The position numbers and the translations under genes were made by a program. Below are positions 17,112-26,877 of a stretch of DNA of 64,000 nucleotides, piece by piece. The DNA lies in contig CAVSWH010000023.1 of assembly GCA_963731625.1 (NCBI GenBank), positions 1-64,000 on the forward strand, given 5' to 3'. A model generated the notes under the pieces. It did not search any database, was not told the DNA's origin, and saw only the letters and a program-made list of their open reading frames with translations. Numbering within the stretch: the first letter of the stretch is position 1; each line of letters starts with the position of its first letter. Source of the DNA: PALSA-555 sp963731625. GTDB lineage: Bacteria; Actinomycetota; Acidimicrobiia; IMCC26256; PALSA-555.

Positions 17112-18570
17112 ATGTCGAAGCCCCCCCTTCTTCTTGTGGCACCCCTCGCTGTTCTGCTGGGTTCGCTGGTCCTCTTCGCCGGGCCAGCCGGCGCGGACCC
17201 CGCCCCACTCCCCGGCCCGCTGGTGAACCTGTCGCCGGCCGTCCAGGCTGGCGTGTGCGGCAACGGGGTGGGCGTCCTCGGCATCGGTACGAGCAGCAGC
17301 TGCGGCGGGAGCCAGACCGCCACGACCAACGGCTCGGGTGCCAACGGCGGGCTGCTGAACGTTTCGCCCCTCCTGCAGGCCGGCGCCTGCGGCAACGGGG
17401 TGGGCGTCCTCGGCATCGGGACGAGCAGCAGCTGCGACACCAGCCAGAGCGCCTCGACGGGCACCAGCTCTGCGCCCGGGCTCGCCGCGGTGTCGCCGAT
17501 CGCGCAAGCCGGCGTGTGCGGTAACGGGGCCGGCGTTGCCGGGATTGGGACGACCGCGGACTGCACCGGCCAGCAGACAGCCGCGACCGCGGCCAGCATC
17601 GAGCGCGCTCGACATCTCGCCGATCGTCGATGCCGCGGTGTGCGGCAACGGGCTCGGCGTCCTCGGAACGGGCACGACCAGCACGTGCGGCGACAGCCAG
17701 TCGGCCACACCCGCCAGCAGCTCTGGTCCTGACGGAAGCCTGATCGACGTCTCGCCCACCGCCCAGACCGGCGTCTGCGGCAACGGCGCGGGGGTTGCCG
17801 GGACCGGCACGACGAGCAGCTGCGACACCAGCCAGAGCGCCTCGACCGCCGGCGCGTCCGTTCCCGGCATCGCGACGGTCTCGCCCGACGTGCAGACCGG
17901 CGTTTGTGGCAACGGTGCCGGGGTCGCCGGGACCGGGACCACGAGCAGCTGCGACACCAGCCAGAGCGCCTCGACCGCCGGCGCGGTGGCCGGGCTCGCG
18001 GCGGTGTCGCCGATCGTGCAGGCCGGGGTGTGCGGCAACGGGCTGGGCGTCCTCGGCACCGGGACGACCAGCACCTGCAGCGACAGCCAGAACGCCACAC
18101 CGACCAACGGTTCCGGGGTCAACAGCGGCGTGATCGACGTCGCACCCACGGGCCAGGTCAACGTGTGCGGCAACGGCGCCGGCGTGGTCGGAACCGGCAC
18201 CACGAGCAGCTGCGACATCAGCCAGACCGTGGCCCCCACGGGTGCGTCACCGACCCAGGTCAACGTGTGCGGCAACGGAGTCGGTGCGGCCGGGACGGGT
18301 ACCACGGCGACCTGCGCCTCGTCCACGACGAACCCCGGTGGTGGCACGACCACGTCGCCCGGCACCGGCTCGACGCCGAACGTCGGCGCGGCGACCGCCA
18401 CACGAGCGGCGAATGGCGCGGGAAGCGCCGTGTCGCCGTCACCCAGCACCAACGGCGGCCTGCTGGCCTTCACCGGTCAGCCGCTGACGCTCCTGGTCCT
18501 CCTCGGCGTCGGCCTGATCGTGGCCGGTGGCGCGGTCCTCACCCTCCGGCGGCGGCTCCGTGCGGCGTAG
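17112..18570 (+). pseudogene. Chaplin-like secreted repeat protein with C-terminal anchor, frameshifted
   Basis: It begins with a signal peptide (LLLVAPLAVLLGSLVLFAGPAGA). Nine chaplin-like units of the form VCGNGxGVxGxGTxxxC follow, about 40 residues apart, separated by Ser/Thr/Ala linkers. The C-terminus is a sortase-like LAFTG, a hydrophobic segment and a basic RRRLRAA tail, so surface anchoring is expected. Three units are in the first frame and six in the second. The switch lies near 17598-17605, where removing the A in agcatcgagc restores A-S-S-S. If intact it would be an amphipathic surface coat protein. It could be a true pseudogene or a sequence error. Confidence 0.78.
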
Positions 18571-19198
18571 GGCCACAAGCCACGTCCGCGGAGCCTGCCG
18601 CGCGAGCGGACAGCGCGTCGGTCGGCACCTGCGGCTCCCCCTCCGCGCCGCGGTTATCGCCGGAGCGGTGGTCGTCGTTGGTGGCCTCACGGCCTGTGGT
18701 GCCGGCGCGCCACAGGTCCAGGCGCGCACGTGGGCCGGGACGTTCTGCCGCTCGTTCGCGGGCTACGAGCACACGATCGACGGCCTCGGTGCGAGGCTGG
18801 ACTCCGGCCTGCGGACGACACCGTCGACCGACCTCGCGGCACGGAGACAGGCGCTCGTCGGATACCTCACCGCAGTCGTCGCCCAGACCGACGGGCTCTC
18901 CCAAGCGTTGACCAACAGCGGAACCCCCAACGTTCCGCACGGCAGTCAGTTCGTCGTCAACGTCGAGCACGGCTTCCACCAGTTCCGCCAGACCGTGGCG
19001 ATCGCCGGCCACCATGCCGCCCGGCTGCCCGCCCGCGACCCTGAGGCCTTCAGCACGGCGATCTCGCGGATCACCACGACGATCCAAGCTGGGAGCCAGC
19101 AGTCCCGGGCGACGATCGCGCACGCTCGGTCGACGTATGGGACCCGGCAGCTCGACCTCGCGCTGACCGGCACGCCTGCGTGCCAGGCGATCGCCTGA
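18560..19198 (+). CDS. Predicted lipoprotein, helical, unknown function
   Basis: About 212 aa from a GTG that overlaps the end of the chaplin-like gene by 11 bp; a GTG at 18527 is an alternative. A basic N-terminus leads into AVIAGAVVVVGGLTAC (lipobox LTAC). The mature part is largely helical with Ala/Thr-rich segments (ARRQALVGYLTAVVAQTDGLSQAL, FHQFRQTVAIAGHHAARL) and a final Cys. The overlap suggests co-expression with the surface repeat protein. Confidence 0.72.
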   Translation: MRRRATSHVRGACRASGQRVGRHLRLPLRAAVIAGAVVVVGGLTACGAGAPQVQARTWAGTFCRSFAGYEHTIDGLGARLDSGLRTTPSTDLAARRQALVGYLTAVVAQTDGLSQALTNSGTPNVPHGSQFVVNVEHGFHQFRQTVAIAGHHAARLPARDPEAFSTAISRITTTIQAGSQQSRATIAHARSTYGTRQLDLALTGTPACQAIA

Positions 19199-19245
19199 CA
19201 CCTCGGCGAGCCTCGCAGCGATCGAGTCTCGGCGGCCGGCAGCCG

Positions 19246-19503
19246 CTACTTCGTCGCCAGCACCTTGAAGAGTCGTGAATCAGGTGGCGCCTGAGCGTTG
19301 GCCTCGAGGTGCTCGTCCAACTTCGGTCGGACGACGTTCGCCGCCGTGTCGGTATGGTCCTTCGTGTCCCAGAGCACGAAGATCTCGCCCTCGCCGTCGC
19401 TCTCATCCCCGAACAACCACCCCGATTCCTGGTCCCGCTGGGTCAGTGAGCGTTGACTCGCGGTTCTGTCGAACCGCGAGAGCGCGACGACTCGCAGTTC
19501 CAC
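19246..19503 (-). pseudogene. 5'-truncated antibiotic-biosynthesis-monooxygenase-like fragment
   Basis: The readable part is GWLFGDESDGEGEIFVLWDTKDH, then ANVVRPKLDEHLEANAQAPPDSRLFKVL. This matches the C-terminal half of an ABM-type dimeric alpha/beta-barrel. The expected N-terminal strand and helix are missing. In their place the frame runs into the triple palindrome array at 19455-19547, whose translation supplies the first residues. It looks like a gene cut at its 5' end by, or next to, the repeat cluster. Confidence 0.6.
19455..19480. repeat. 27-bp palindrome family, copy 16 (array member 1)
   Basis: Intact left arm and a right arm intact up to accgcgag. First of three copies within 93 bp. 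Confidence 0.85.
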
Positions 19504-19515
19504 AGTTCGCGAGGC
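19489..19515. repeat. 27-bp palindrome family, copy 17 (array member 2)
   Basis: Degenerate arms (gactcgcagt and ttcgcgaggc), loop tccacag. Confidence 0.75.
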
Positions 19516-19520
19516 AGGGT

Positions 19521-19547
19521 GACTCGCGATCCCCGGAACCGCGAGTC
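19521..19547. repeat. 27-bp palindrome family, copy 18 (array member 3)
   Basis: Left arm gactcgcgat, intact right arm, loop ccccgga. Confidence 0.87.
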
Positions 19548-19705
19548 AGACCACGCCCGAGGGCCGAGTGCGTCGCCTGGTGCTGACTCTGAGCGCTCCA
19601 TGCTCGACCGCTCTGACGCAGGTGCCCAGCCAAGCCAACTCAGAGAGCTACGCACCGTGCCAACAGAAGGCCCGTCGGCTCGGATCTCTCGTTGGCAGTA
19701 CTTCG

Positions 19706-20659
19706 CTAGCCGATAAGGGTGATCGTCACGTCTGAAGCGACGGTGTTGACCCCCGATTCCCACCTTCCAAAAGTGTTCTTGTACTCGCCAGTCCCCGCAT
19801 TGATCGGAGCAAAGACTGTCGTCGCTGCGGACGCGGGCTCGACGACATCGTTCAAGAGGAGCAGGGACCCGCCGATCGCAATCTGATTGTTGCACGTCTG
19901 CGTGTTCGCCGTCGTGAAGGTACACGCGAGGTGATCGGACGCGCTGAAGTTCGACGCGTGGTGCGCCTTCGTACCGGCGTAATACAAATCGGTCGAATCG
20001 TATGTATCTCCGGCCTTCGTCGCGTCGACGTTGGGAAGCGGTTTACCGGCCGCACTGGTGAATAGCAGCGTCTGCTGCACTGTGTGGAATTGCAAGGTGG
20101 TGCCCGAGCTAGGTGGACCCGCCGTCGGACCACTTGCGACGCCGGTGAGCGTGAACGTGTTGTCGGTGTCGCTGGAGTTCCCAATTGGGGTCGAGACCAG
20201 CGTCCCGCGCGCGTTCTTGTACCTGCCGGTACCGCCGTTGATGGGGATCGACGCCGTCCGGCCATTGAAGGTCAACGTGACATTGGTCGCGAGCAACATC
20301 GCCGAGCCGATCGCGTACTGCTGAGAGCAGGTCTGGCGCTCCGCGACAGTCGAGGCGACGGTGATCACGCAGGCGACGTGATCGGATGCGCTGAAACGCG
20401 GCGCGTGGCTTTGGTGCTGCCCCACATAGAGCAGGTCAGTTCCGTCGTAGCGGTCCCCGACGGGGAAGAGATCGGCGGGCGCCGCGGGCTGCCCCGTGGC
20501 AGTGGTCACCGTCAGGCTCTCCTGCACGCCAAAGAAATGCAGAATGGTGGTGCCGGTGCCGGCGGCCCTGACGGGCGAGGCCACCAGGCCAATCCCAGCG
20601 ATGGTGGAAAGCCCGAGCGCCACACCACCCGCGATGAGTCGATTCCGACGAAGAGCCAC
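19706..20659 (-). CDS. Secreted protein with two allene-oxide-cyclase-like barrel domains
   Basis: 317 aa. The signal peptide is NRLIAGGVALGLSTIAGIGLVASPVRA. Two homologous halves follow, about 38-180 and 185-317. Each reads TTLxFxxVQxxL, GDxYDxTDLxYxG, SASDHxAC, QTCxxQxAIGxxLLL, then INxGTGxYKNxxG. The repeated pattern resembles the dirigent/allene-oxide-cyclase-like eight-stranded barrels of actinobacterial exported proteins. Each half has a likely disulfide. It may bind a small ligand; no enzyme activity can be read. Confidence 0.8.
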   Translation of the reverse strand: MALRRNRLIAGGVALGLSTIAGIGLVASPVRAAGTGTTILHFFGVQESLTVTTATGQPAAPADLFPVGDRYDGTDLLYVGQHQSHAPRFSASDHVACVITVASTVAERQTCSQQYAIGSAMLLATNVTLTFNGRTASIPINGGTGRYKNARGTLVSTPIGNSSDTDNTFTLTGVASGPTAGPPSSGTTLQFHTVQQTLLFTSAAGKPLPNVDATKAGDTYDSTDLYYAGTKAHHASNFSASDHLACTFTTANTQTCNNQIAIGGSLLLLNDVVEPASAATTVFAPINAGTGEYKNTFGRWESGVNTVASDVTITLIG

Positions 20660-21089
20660 GCTTCCTCCCAGCCCGAGTTAGCCGTGAGACCGTAGCCGAC
20701 GGTGACAGCGTGCTGCTTGATCACCCGGCCGCCAGCCCTGTGCACCAGTGCATCGCCGACACGTATCGGACGCTTAGTCCCCGGCGACTCACCCGACTGG
20801 TGGCTCCAACGTCGTGCGCCAAGCGTCGCCCTCTCCGAGGGCCGCCCTCCGCCGTTCTCCTCATTCGGCGGTGCAGTGGGTTGGCGCGCTGGCCAAGAGC
20901 ACCGGGACTTCGCGAGTGCTCGTCGGAGGCGGTCGCGCAGAGTCCACGTGGCGTACCAACCCCGATCGGACCGACTCGCGATCTCCACGATCGCGAGTCG
21001 TGCGTCGGACCGCGAAGGCAAGGACCGTTGCGTCAGCGCGACGAAGGCCCAGCTCCTCGGCGTCGCTCCACGTTGTTGTCGCTGTCCGG
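20660..21089. other. Gap between two secreted-protein genes
   Basis: 430 bp. It holds palindrome copy 19. A long minus-strand open frame crosses it only because the propeller gene upstream has lost frame, and its translation is Arg/Pro-rich. No gene is supported. Confidence 0.55.
20973..20999. repeat. 27-bp palindrome family, copy 19 (compensated arm change)
   Basis: Left arm gactcgcgat and right arm atcgcgagtc. The G-C pair next to the inner end of the stem has become A-T on both sides, so pairing is kept. Confidence 0.9.
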
Positions 21090-23082
21090 TCAGCCGGTGA
21101 AGGCCACGGTGAGCTCCGGGCGAGAGCGGGGAGCGGCGCGTTGCACGGGGCTCGCGAGGCCGACGAACGCGACCATCTCGAAATCCACCGGGGTTGGACG
21201 CGGGAGGGACTTGCTTCCAATTGTTGGCCAGCCAAACGTTTCCCGACGGGTCGACGACGACGCCCGTGTTGCGCACGAGTCCGTCGAATCCGTAGCCGGT
21301 GCTCGCCGGTGAGATGGCCTGTCCGGTGGCGACACCGGCGGGGCAGCTCGCCGGCCGGGTTCCGCAGAACTCCGAAAGGCGCTGACCGCCGAAGTTCGCC
21401 ACCCACACGTTGTCGGAGCCGTCTGTCGCGACACCCCAGGGGATGGTCAGTCCGCCACCCGTGAATCCGGTGGAGGGGCTTACGACGTGGCCGTTCGCGT
21501 CCAGGAGGGTCAGCGAGCCGCCGAAGGAGTTGATGTTGCTTCGATCCGGACAGGGCACGTCGACGAGCCCTGAGTTGGCCACCCACATGTCGCCTTGGCT
21601 GTCCGCCGCGATGCCGAGCGGCTTGTCCAGCCCGCCGCCCCCGACCGGGGACCCCGGTGCTGGTGACCCGTTGGGGAGAATCATCGCGACGTTGTCACTT
21701 CCAACCCCGGTGACGAAGACCCCGTTGGCGTTGTGCGCGACGCCGAACGGCTTGTGAACACCGAGGTTCCCGATGTCAACCGCGGCACCCGGTGACCCGC
21801 CGGGAAACTCGGTCACGCTGTCCGCCTGGCAGTTCGCGGTCCAGATGTTGCCCGCGGAATCCGCGGTGAGGCCCTGCGGCCAGCTGACGCCCCCTTGGGT
21901 GTATCCGCCTCCGGACGTCGCGGTGGCGTCGGGCGAGACCGCTTGCCCGGCCGATGTGAACTGCGACACGCTGTTGTGCGGTGGCTGGAGGTTGGCGGGG
22001 CAGCCCGGCGGCGGGGCAGCGAAGCCAAAGTTCGACACCCAGACATCCCCGTAGGGATCGATGTCGATGCCGAAGCCCGCACCGTTGAGACCGCCACCGT
22101 GCCACGGAGAACCCGTCACGTACTGCCCTGTCGGGGTGAACTCGAGCAGCAGGTCGCTCCCGCATACCGAGTCGAGCGGGTTGGCGTCGTACATGTAGTT
22201 GTTCGTCACCCAGATGTTGCCGTTCGCGTCGACTGCCATGTTCCCTGGCCCGCTCATGGTCTGTCCGTCGCCGACGAACCGGAGCGCCAACGTCCATGCG
22301 TCGGGCGCAGTCGCCAAGGCGGGGCTATAGGGCTTGGGACCCGTCTGCGACAGCGTGAAGAGGGGAATCACGTTCAGCCACGGGTCGTGGTTCATGCTGA
22401 CGATCGCATCAAGGGTGTTGGTGGGTGCGGCTCCGCCTGGCGGAGTCGTGGCGGCGAACAGTTGGGCGCATTGCGCTTGCGCGGCGATGCACGCGGCGAC
22501 GATGTTGCCGAGGGAGTTGAAGGTGGCCGCCGACGAGGCGACGTTGGGCGGACTCGCCACGACCGACCCGATCGCGCCCGTCGCAGGGTCGACGAGGTTG
22601 CGCAGCATTCCGGCCGCGTTCTCGAGGCCGGGCGAAGGGCCGCTGAGCCGACCGCTCTGAAAGAACTGCGCCATCGCATATCCGGAGGCCGCCGTCGTCA
22701 GCTCGTTCACGGTGATAGCTGGCGGGGCGGAGCCCGTGCCGAGCACGTCGCCCAGCACAACGGAGCCGGGCGTTGCCGGCCCGGTTGTGTTGACCGCCAG
22801 GACGTAGAGCACCGCGCTCGTGCTCACGTTCGAGGAGTAGGAGATGTCGAACGATCCGTCGGCCGCGGTGGTCCCCGTCCCGAGCGCGACGGGAGCGCCC
22901 GTTCCACTCGTCGTGTAGAGCGTCACGGTGTAGGCGCCCAACGGGGTCGGACCGGTCTGGACATGTCCGTGCAGGTCAGCGGTTTGCGCCGAGACCGGGC
23001 CCGCAGCGATTGGAACGGCCGCGGCGATCATCACAGCGATCAAGAGCGCGACCCGCGGCGCACTCATCCGGCGGTGACGCAT
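21090..23082 (-). pseudogene. Secreted NHL-repeat beta-propeller protein, frameshifted near the C-terminus
   Basis: The signal peptide VALLIAVMIAAAVPIAAGPVSA is followed by an Ig/carboxypeptidase-regulatory-like beta domain (LHGHVQTGPTPLGAYTVTLY) and a helical region. At least six NHL blades with NIWVTNN, DVWVSNF, NIWTANC, DMWVANS, NVWVANF and NVWLANNW follow. Near 21190 the frame is lost. Removing one T from ttt (after ggtgga) gives NPGGFEMVAFVGLASP and an end at 21090, which matches the usual C-terminus. About 660 aa if repaired. It is probably an exported binding or scaffold protein. Confidence 0.82.
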
Positions 23083-23308
23083 GGCCCCTCTCACGCGACG
23101 ACGTGCCAACTCGCGGCGGACCCTAGCGCGGAGGGGTGTACCGCAGCTGTGCCTGATCGACGGCACATGAGCGGCCGGTCAGGGCTGACGGAACGGACGA
23201 GGCGCACCATCGCACGTCGCCGTCACCTTGGTCCCCGGGACGGCAGCTCGAACAGGTTCGACCCGGCTCGGTTGCGTCAGGCCCGAGTCGGGTTGGAGGC
23301 TGGGTCGA

Positions 23309-24235
23309 GTGATCGCCGATCGTGTGTCTGACGTCATCGTGGTTGGAGGTGGCTTGGCGGGGGTCGGCTGCGCGCTGGAGTGCTTCGACATCCAGCTCGA
23401 CACCCTGCTCGTCGAAGCGGCCCCGGTCCTCGGTGGTCAGCTGCCCGAGGTGCTGCACTCGGTGCGCAACCTGGCGGCGGCGCGCTTCGGGAGCGGCTCG
23501 GACCTCCAGCGCTCGTTGCAGGAAGCGGCCGGCATCCTCGTGGATCGCGTGCGACTCGGAGCGCCGGTCACGTCCGTCGACCTCGAGAGCCGATGGATAG
23601 AGATCGGCGGCGATCACCTACCGTTCCGATCACTCGTCGTGGCGACGGGTACCCGGGAGCAGTACCTAGCCGCGGCCCCGGACGGCGCGTTCGGGGGCGA
23701 CATCACCTACCAGCTCGAGACCGACCCAAAGCACTTCACCGGCTCGGTGGCGGCCGTGATCGGCGGGGGTGACAGTGCCGTCCTCGACGCGCTCGCCCTC
23801 GCCGCCGACGGCGCGACGGTGACGCTCATCCACCGCTCGCCCGCGCTGCACGCCCGAGACGACGTCGTGGCGCAGCTCCACGCCGAGTCGCGGATCGACG
23901 ACCTGCCCGGCTGGGAGCTGGACGCCGCCCGGGGACCCGACCGGCTCGAAGCGCTGGATCTCGTCCAGCGCGAGACCGGCGAACGGCGGACGCTGGCCGC
24001 AAACCGCCTCGTGGTGAAGATCGGGCGGACCCCGAACACCGACTTCCTCGCCGGACAGCTCGAGCTGGACCACGCAGGGGCCGTCGTGGTCGACCGCGAG
24101 CTGCACGCCTCGCACGCCGGCGTCTTCGCGGCCGGCGACATCGTCGCCGACGCGTACCCGCGCGTCGCGGCGGCGCTCGGCCAGGGCTCGCTCGCCGCCC
24201 GGTCGGTGCTGCGCTACCTGCAGGGTCGCTCGTGA
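23309..24235 (+). CDS. Thioredoxin-reductase-like FAD/NAD(P) oxidoreductase without the redox CxxC
   Basis: 308 aa from GTG at 23309. FAD-binding VIVVGGGLAGVGCALE at the N-terminus; the ATG motif VVATGTREQY; NAD(P)-binding VAAVIGGGDSAVLDALALA mid-protein; the C-terminal FAD motif AGVFAAGDIV. This is the TrxR/ferredoxin-NADP reductase layout. The CxxC disulfide of true thioredoxin reductases is absent (AAPDGAFGGD at that site). It may therefore reduce a protein or small molecule through flavin only. Its stop overlaps the DUF4254 start (GTGA). Confidence 0.88.
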   Translation: MIADRVSDVIVVGGGLAGVGCALECFDIQLDTLLVEAAPVLGGQLPEVLHSVRNLAAARFGSGSDLQRSLQEAAGILVDRVRLGAPVTSVDLESRWIEIGGDHLPFRSLVVATGTREQYLAAAPDGAFGGDITYQLETDPKHFTGSVAAVIGGGDSAVLDALALAADGATVTLIHRSPALHARDDVVAQLHAESRIDDLPGWELDAARGPDRLEALDLVQRETGERRTLAANRLVVKIGRTPNTDFLAGQLELDHAGAVVVDRELHASHAGVFAAGDIVADAYPRVAAALGQGSLAARSVLRYLQGRS

Positions 24236-24813
24236 GTGCCGGGACCGAGGGCGGCGCCTCCCAGCGGACGACCGCTCCCGCCCCTCGCGATGAGCTGCCG
24301 CCGGTCAGCGCGGCGGTCGCCGAGTTCCGCGCGTCCATGGTCGAAGCCGATCCGCGTCGACCGAACGGGCTGCTAGGAGTCCTGCACGATCTCCATCAGA
24401 CGAACCTTGAGCAGTGGAGCTGGGAGGACCGCGTGCGCGGCTCCGGCGGTGACGATTCGGCGGTCGCTGCCGCGAAGCGGGCGATCGACCGGCTCAACGC
24501 CCGCCGGCACGAGCTGGTCGAGGCGATCGACGCGGCGATCAACGCGGCCGTCACCCAACGACCCGCTGCGACACCGTCCACCGAGAGCCCGGGCATGGCG
24601 TTCGATCGCCTCTCGGTCCTGGTGATCCGCATCCACCACACCGAGGCCGCCGCCGCCCGGGGCCCCGACGCCGCTGGGCTGCGCGCGCGCCTGCCAGTTC
24701 TCGAGACACAGGTGGCGGTGCTCGAGGAGGCACTCGACGCCCTCCTGAGCGAGATCCGGGCCGGGACGCGACGCTTCCTGCCCCACCGGAGCCTGAAGCT
24801 GTACAGGCCGTAG
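24232..24813 (+). CDS. DUF4254 protein
   Basis: 193 aa, mostly helical. The motifs LHDLHQTNLEQWSWEDRVR and RAIDRLNARRHELVEAIDAAI, then RLSVLVIRIHHTEA, identify DUF4254. This family is typically found among glycan or lipopolysaccharide genes. It overlaps the flavoprotein gene by four bases and is convergent with a four-gene operon carrying a family 9 glycosyltransferase. That suggests a shared surface-glycan or modification role, but the activity is unknown. Confidence 0.85.
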   Translation: MSAGTEGGASQRTTAPAPRDELPPVSAAVAEFRASMVEADPRRPNGLLGVLHDLHQTNLEQWSWEDRVRGSGGDDSAVAAAKRAIDRLNARRHELVEAIDAAINAAVTQRPAATPSTESPGMAFDRLSVLVIRIHHTEAAAARGPDAAGLRARLPVLETQVAVLEEALDALLSEIRAGTRRFLPHRSLKLYRP

Positions 24814-24829
24814 CGCCCCGACCCGGGCG

Positions 24830-25954
24830 TTACGCGTGCTCGAGCGCGAGCTGGCTGAGCGTGGCCATCGGGATGGCGCAGAGCTCGTAGCCGGCGCGGT
24901 TGAAGCCGTAGAGGACGTGGTCGTCGACCGCCGCGGCGTGGGCGATCCCGAGCGGCTGCGACGCGAGCGCCGTCGTCCGCGCGAGGAAGCCTCCGTCGTG
25001 TGTGCTGTGCAGCGTCAGCGCGCCGGTCCGCTCGACTCCGCAGACGAGATCGGGTGTGATCACGACGGCGGCGCCGCCGGTGCCCCAGGCGAGGTCGTCG
25101 AAGCGACCCTCGACGACGCGGCGCCCGTCCCGTGGGTCGAGGCCGGCGAAACCCCCACCATGTAGCTGGTCCCAGTCGTAGTCGTCGACGCCGTCGGCTG
25201 GCTCGCTGCCCGCCGCCCACAGCAGCTGGCCGTCCCAGAGGAGCGTTGCCGGCTGGAAGCCAACGGTCACCTCCCAGATCGGCGTGTCGAGCGACCTGGC
25301 CCCGATCGGGAAGAGCCCGACCCGGCGGACCGCGCCGACGGCCACGCCCGGACCGCCGGGCGTCGACACGGCCTCCAGCGCGGTGACCACGTCCCAGTCC
25401 TCGAGGCCGACGTCGACGTCGACGTCCGGTCCCGGGTCGGTCGTCAGCGGGCCGGAGACGATCACGCCGCCTGCCGCCTCGCGGCGGGGACGCGACCCGA
25501 CGAGTCGATCGTCGACGGCGACGGTGCGTTCGACGTCGTCGGCGAATCGCGACGTCCACGACGGTGCAAGCGATGTGACGGTCCCCGAGCCCGCGAGGTC
25601 GGCGGCCCGAAACGCGCGGAGCTGCCCGAGATGGTTCAAGACGACCACGACGGCGGGGCCACGGATCTCGAGGATGGCGTGGACGTCGAGGTCGTACTGG
25701 GAGAGCTCGTCGTCGTCGGGGTAGCTCGTCTGGTCGAAGACCGCCTCGGGCTGGAACGAACGCGACGCGAAGACGACGTTGCGACCGAGGTTGTTCCAGG
25801 CGCACTGACGTCCCACCGCCACGACCCGCCCGATCCCTGCCGGTTGGGAGTTCTCGACCCGACTCTCAGGGGAGGAGCCGAACACGACGGCGGGCGCGCC
25901 GGGCGGGGCGCGCCCGCCCCGCGACACGACGCCTGGCTCGCCGGCTTCGGGCAT
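24830..25954 (-). CDS. Predicted beta-propeller-like cytoplasmic protein
   Basis: 374 aa from the ATG at 25954, which overlaps the stop of the glycosyltransferase gene by one base (TGATG). No signal peptide. Repeating beta-rich segments ending in hydrophobic strands (AVVVVLNHLGQLRAFRAADL, LLWDGQLLWAAG, HAAAVDDHVLYGFNRAGYELCAI) suggest a propeller or lactonase-like fold. No catalytic motif is recognised. It is the last gene of the queD-queC-GT9 operon and so probably serves the same process. Confidence 0.7.
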   Translation of the reverse strand: MPEAGEPGVVSRGGRAPPGAPAVVFGSSPESRVENSQPAGIGRVVAVGRQCAWNNLGRNVVFASRSFQPEAVFDQTSYPDDDELSQYDLDVHAILEIRGPAVVVVLNHLGQLRAFRAADLAGSGTVTSLAPSWTSRFADDVERTVAVDDRLVGSRPRREAAGGVIVSGPLTTDPGPDVDVDVGLEDWDVVTALEAVSTPGGPGVAVGAVRRVGLFPIGARSLDTPIWEVTVGFQPATLLWDGQLLWAAGSEPADGVDDYDWDQLHGGGFAGLDPRDGRRVVEGRFDDLAWGTGGAAVVITPDLVCGVERTGALTLHSTHDGGFLARTTALASQPLGIAHAAAVDDHVLYGFNRAGYELCAIPMATLSQLALEHA

Positions 25955-26862
25955 CACCGCAGCTCCTCGAGCGCGGCGACGACCCGTTCGGGCGTGATCG
26001 AGTCCAGGCACGGGGTGCCCAACGGACACGTCCGGACCGGCGGGCGAAATCCCCCCAGGCGAACGGACGCGTTGTACGCCAGGTCTCGCTCCCGTTCGAG
26101 GCAGAGGTCCGCGCAGGCATTCCCGACGACGACGCGGGTGTGGGACCACGGGCGGAAGTACACGGGGCGGTCACGACACAGCATCACGGTCGGCGTGCCC
26201 TGCTGCACCGCGATGTGCGTCAGGCCCGTGTCGATGCCGACCACCGCTCGACAGCTGCTCAAGAGATCGACCGTCGCCCCGGGTGTCGGCGCCACGATCT
26301 CGACGATGCCCAGGTCGCGCAGTGCCGAGTTCGCCGTGGTGCGGACGACGGCCCGGACGTCAGATCCGGACTCGCGCGCCCACTCGGCCACCGGCGCCCA
26401 CCGCTCCGCCGCCCAGTGCTTGGTCGGGCCGTCGCTCTCGGTGACGAGCAGCACCATGTGGCGGAGGTCCGAGCGACGAGACGCCCGCAGGGGAACCGGG
26501 CGGGAGAAGTCGGCGTCGATGCCGAAGTCGACGCAGATTCGGCTCAGGATGTCGTTGATCAAGATCGGCCCGTAGACGGCGTCGAACTCGTGCGATCCCC
26601 ACCAGTAGTCGCGTTGCAGCGGGTGGTCACGCAGGTTGATGAACCGGCCGCCGCAGCGAGCGGGGTCGAACGAGGCCTCGTCGATCGAGCCCGCGAGCCC
26701 GTCGATGCGCTCGGCCAACGCGGCCTGCGCGGATGATCGTGCGACCAGCCAGGTCTCGTGGGCGCCGTCTCGGTTCTCGGCCACGAGCGCCTGGACGGCC
26801 GGCAACGAGACGACGAGGTCGCCGAGCCCCAGCGAGATCGGTGCCACGTAGACACGGCTCAT
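25954..26862 (-). CDS. Family 9 (heptosyltransferase-like) glycosyltransferase
   Basis: 302 aa, GT-B fold. The N-terminal APISLGLGDLVVSLPAVQAL is the GT9 start motif (Gly-Asp in the first loop). VVLLVTESDGPTKHWAAERWAPVAEWA and VVGIDTGLTHIAVQQGTPTVMLC form the nucleotide-sugar site with the GxDTGxxHxA motif. Classic members build LPS core, but here in a presumed actinomycete the acceptor is unknown. The C-terminus holds two spaced Cys pairs. It is 15 bp downstream of queC. Confidence 0.88.
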   Translation of the reverse strand: MSRVYVAPISLGLGDLVVSLPAVQALVAENRDGAHETWLVARSSAQAALAERIDGLAGSIDEASFDPARCGGRFINLRDHPLQRDYWWGSHEFDAVYGPILINDILSRICVDFGIDADFSRPVPLRASRRSDLRHMVLLVTESDGPTKHWAAERWAPVAEWARESGSDVRAVVRTTANSALRDLGIVEIVAPTPGATVDLLSSCRAVVGIDTGLTHIAVQQGTPTVMLCRDRPVYFRPWSHTRVVVGNACADLCLERERDLAYNASVRLGGFRPPVRTCPLGTPCLDSITPERVVAALEELR

Positions 26863-26877
26863 CAGCGAGACCCTGCT

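Noticed and set aside
19455..19547. CRISPR array
   Set aside because: The repeats are palindromes spaced irregularly and dispersed across the genome gaps; there are no uniform spacers and no cas genes.
20512..21089. Long C-terminal extension of the NHL protein into the next gene
   Set aside because: Composition turns Arg/Pro-rich after the frame loss at about 21190, and the family's normal C-terminus is found in the other frame, ending at 21090.
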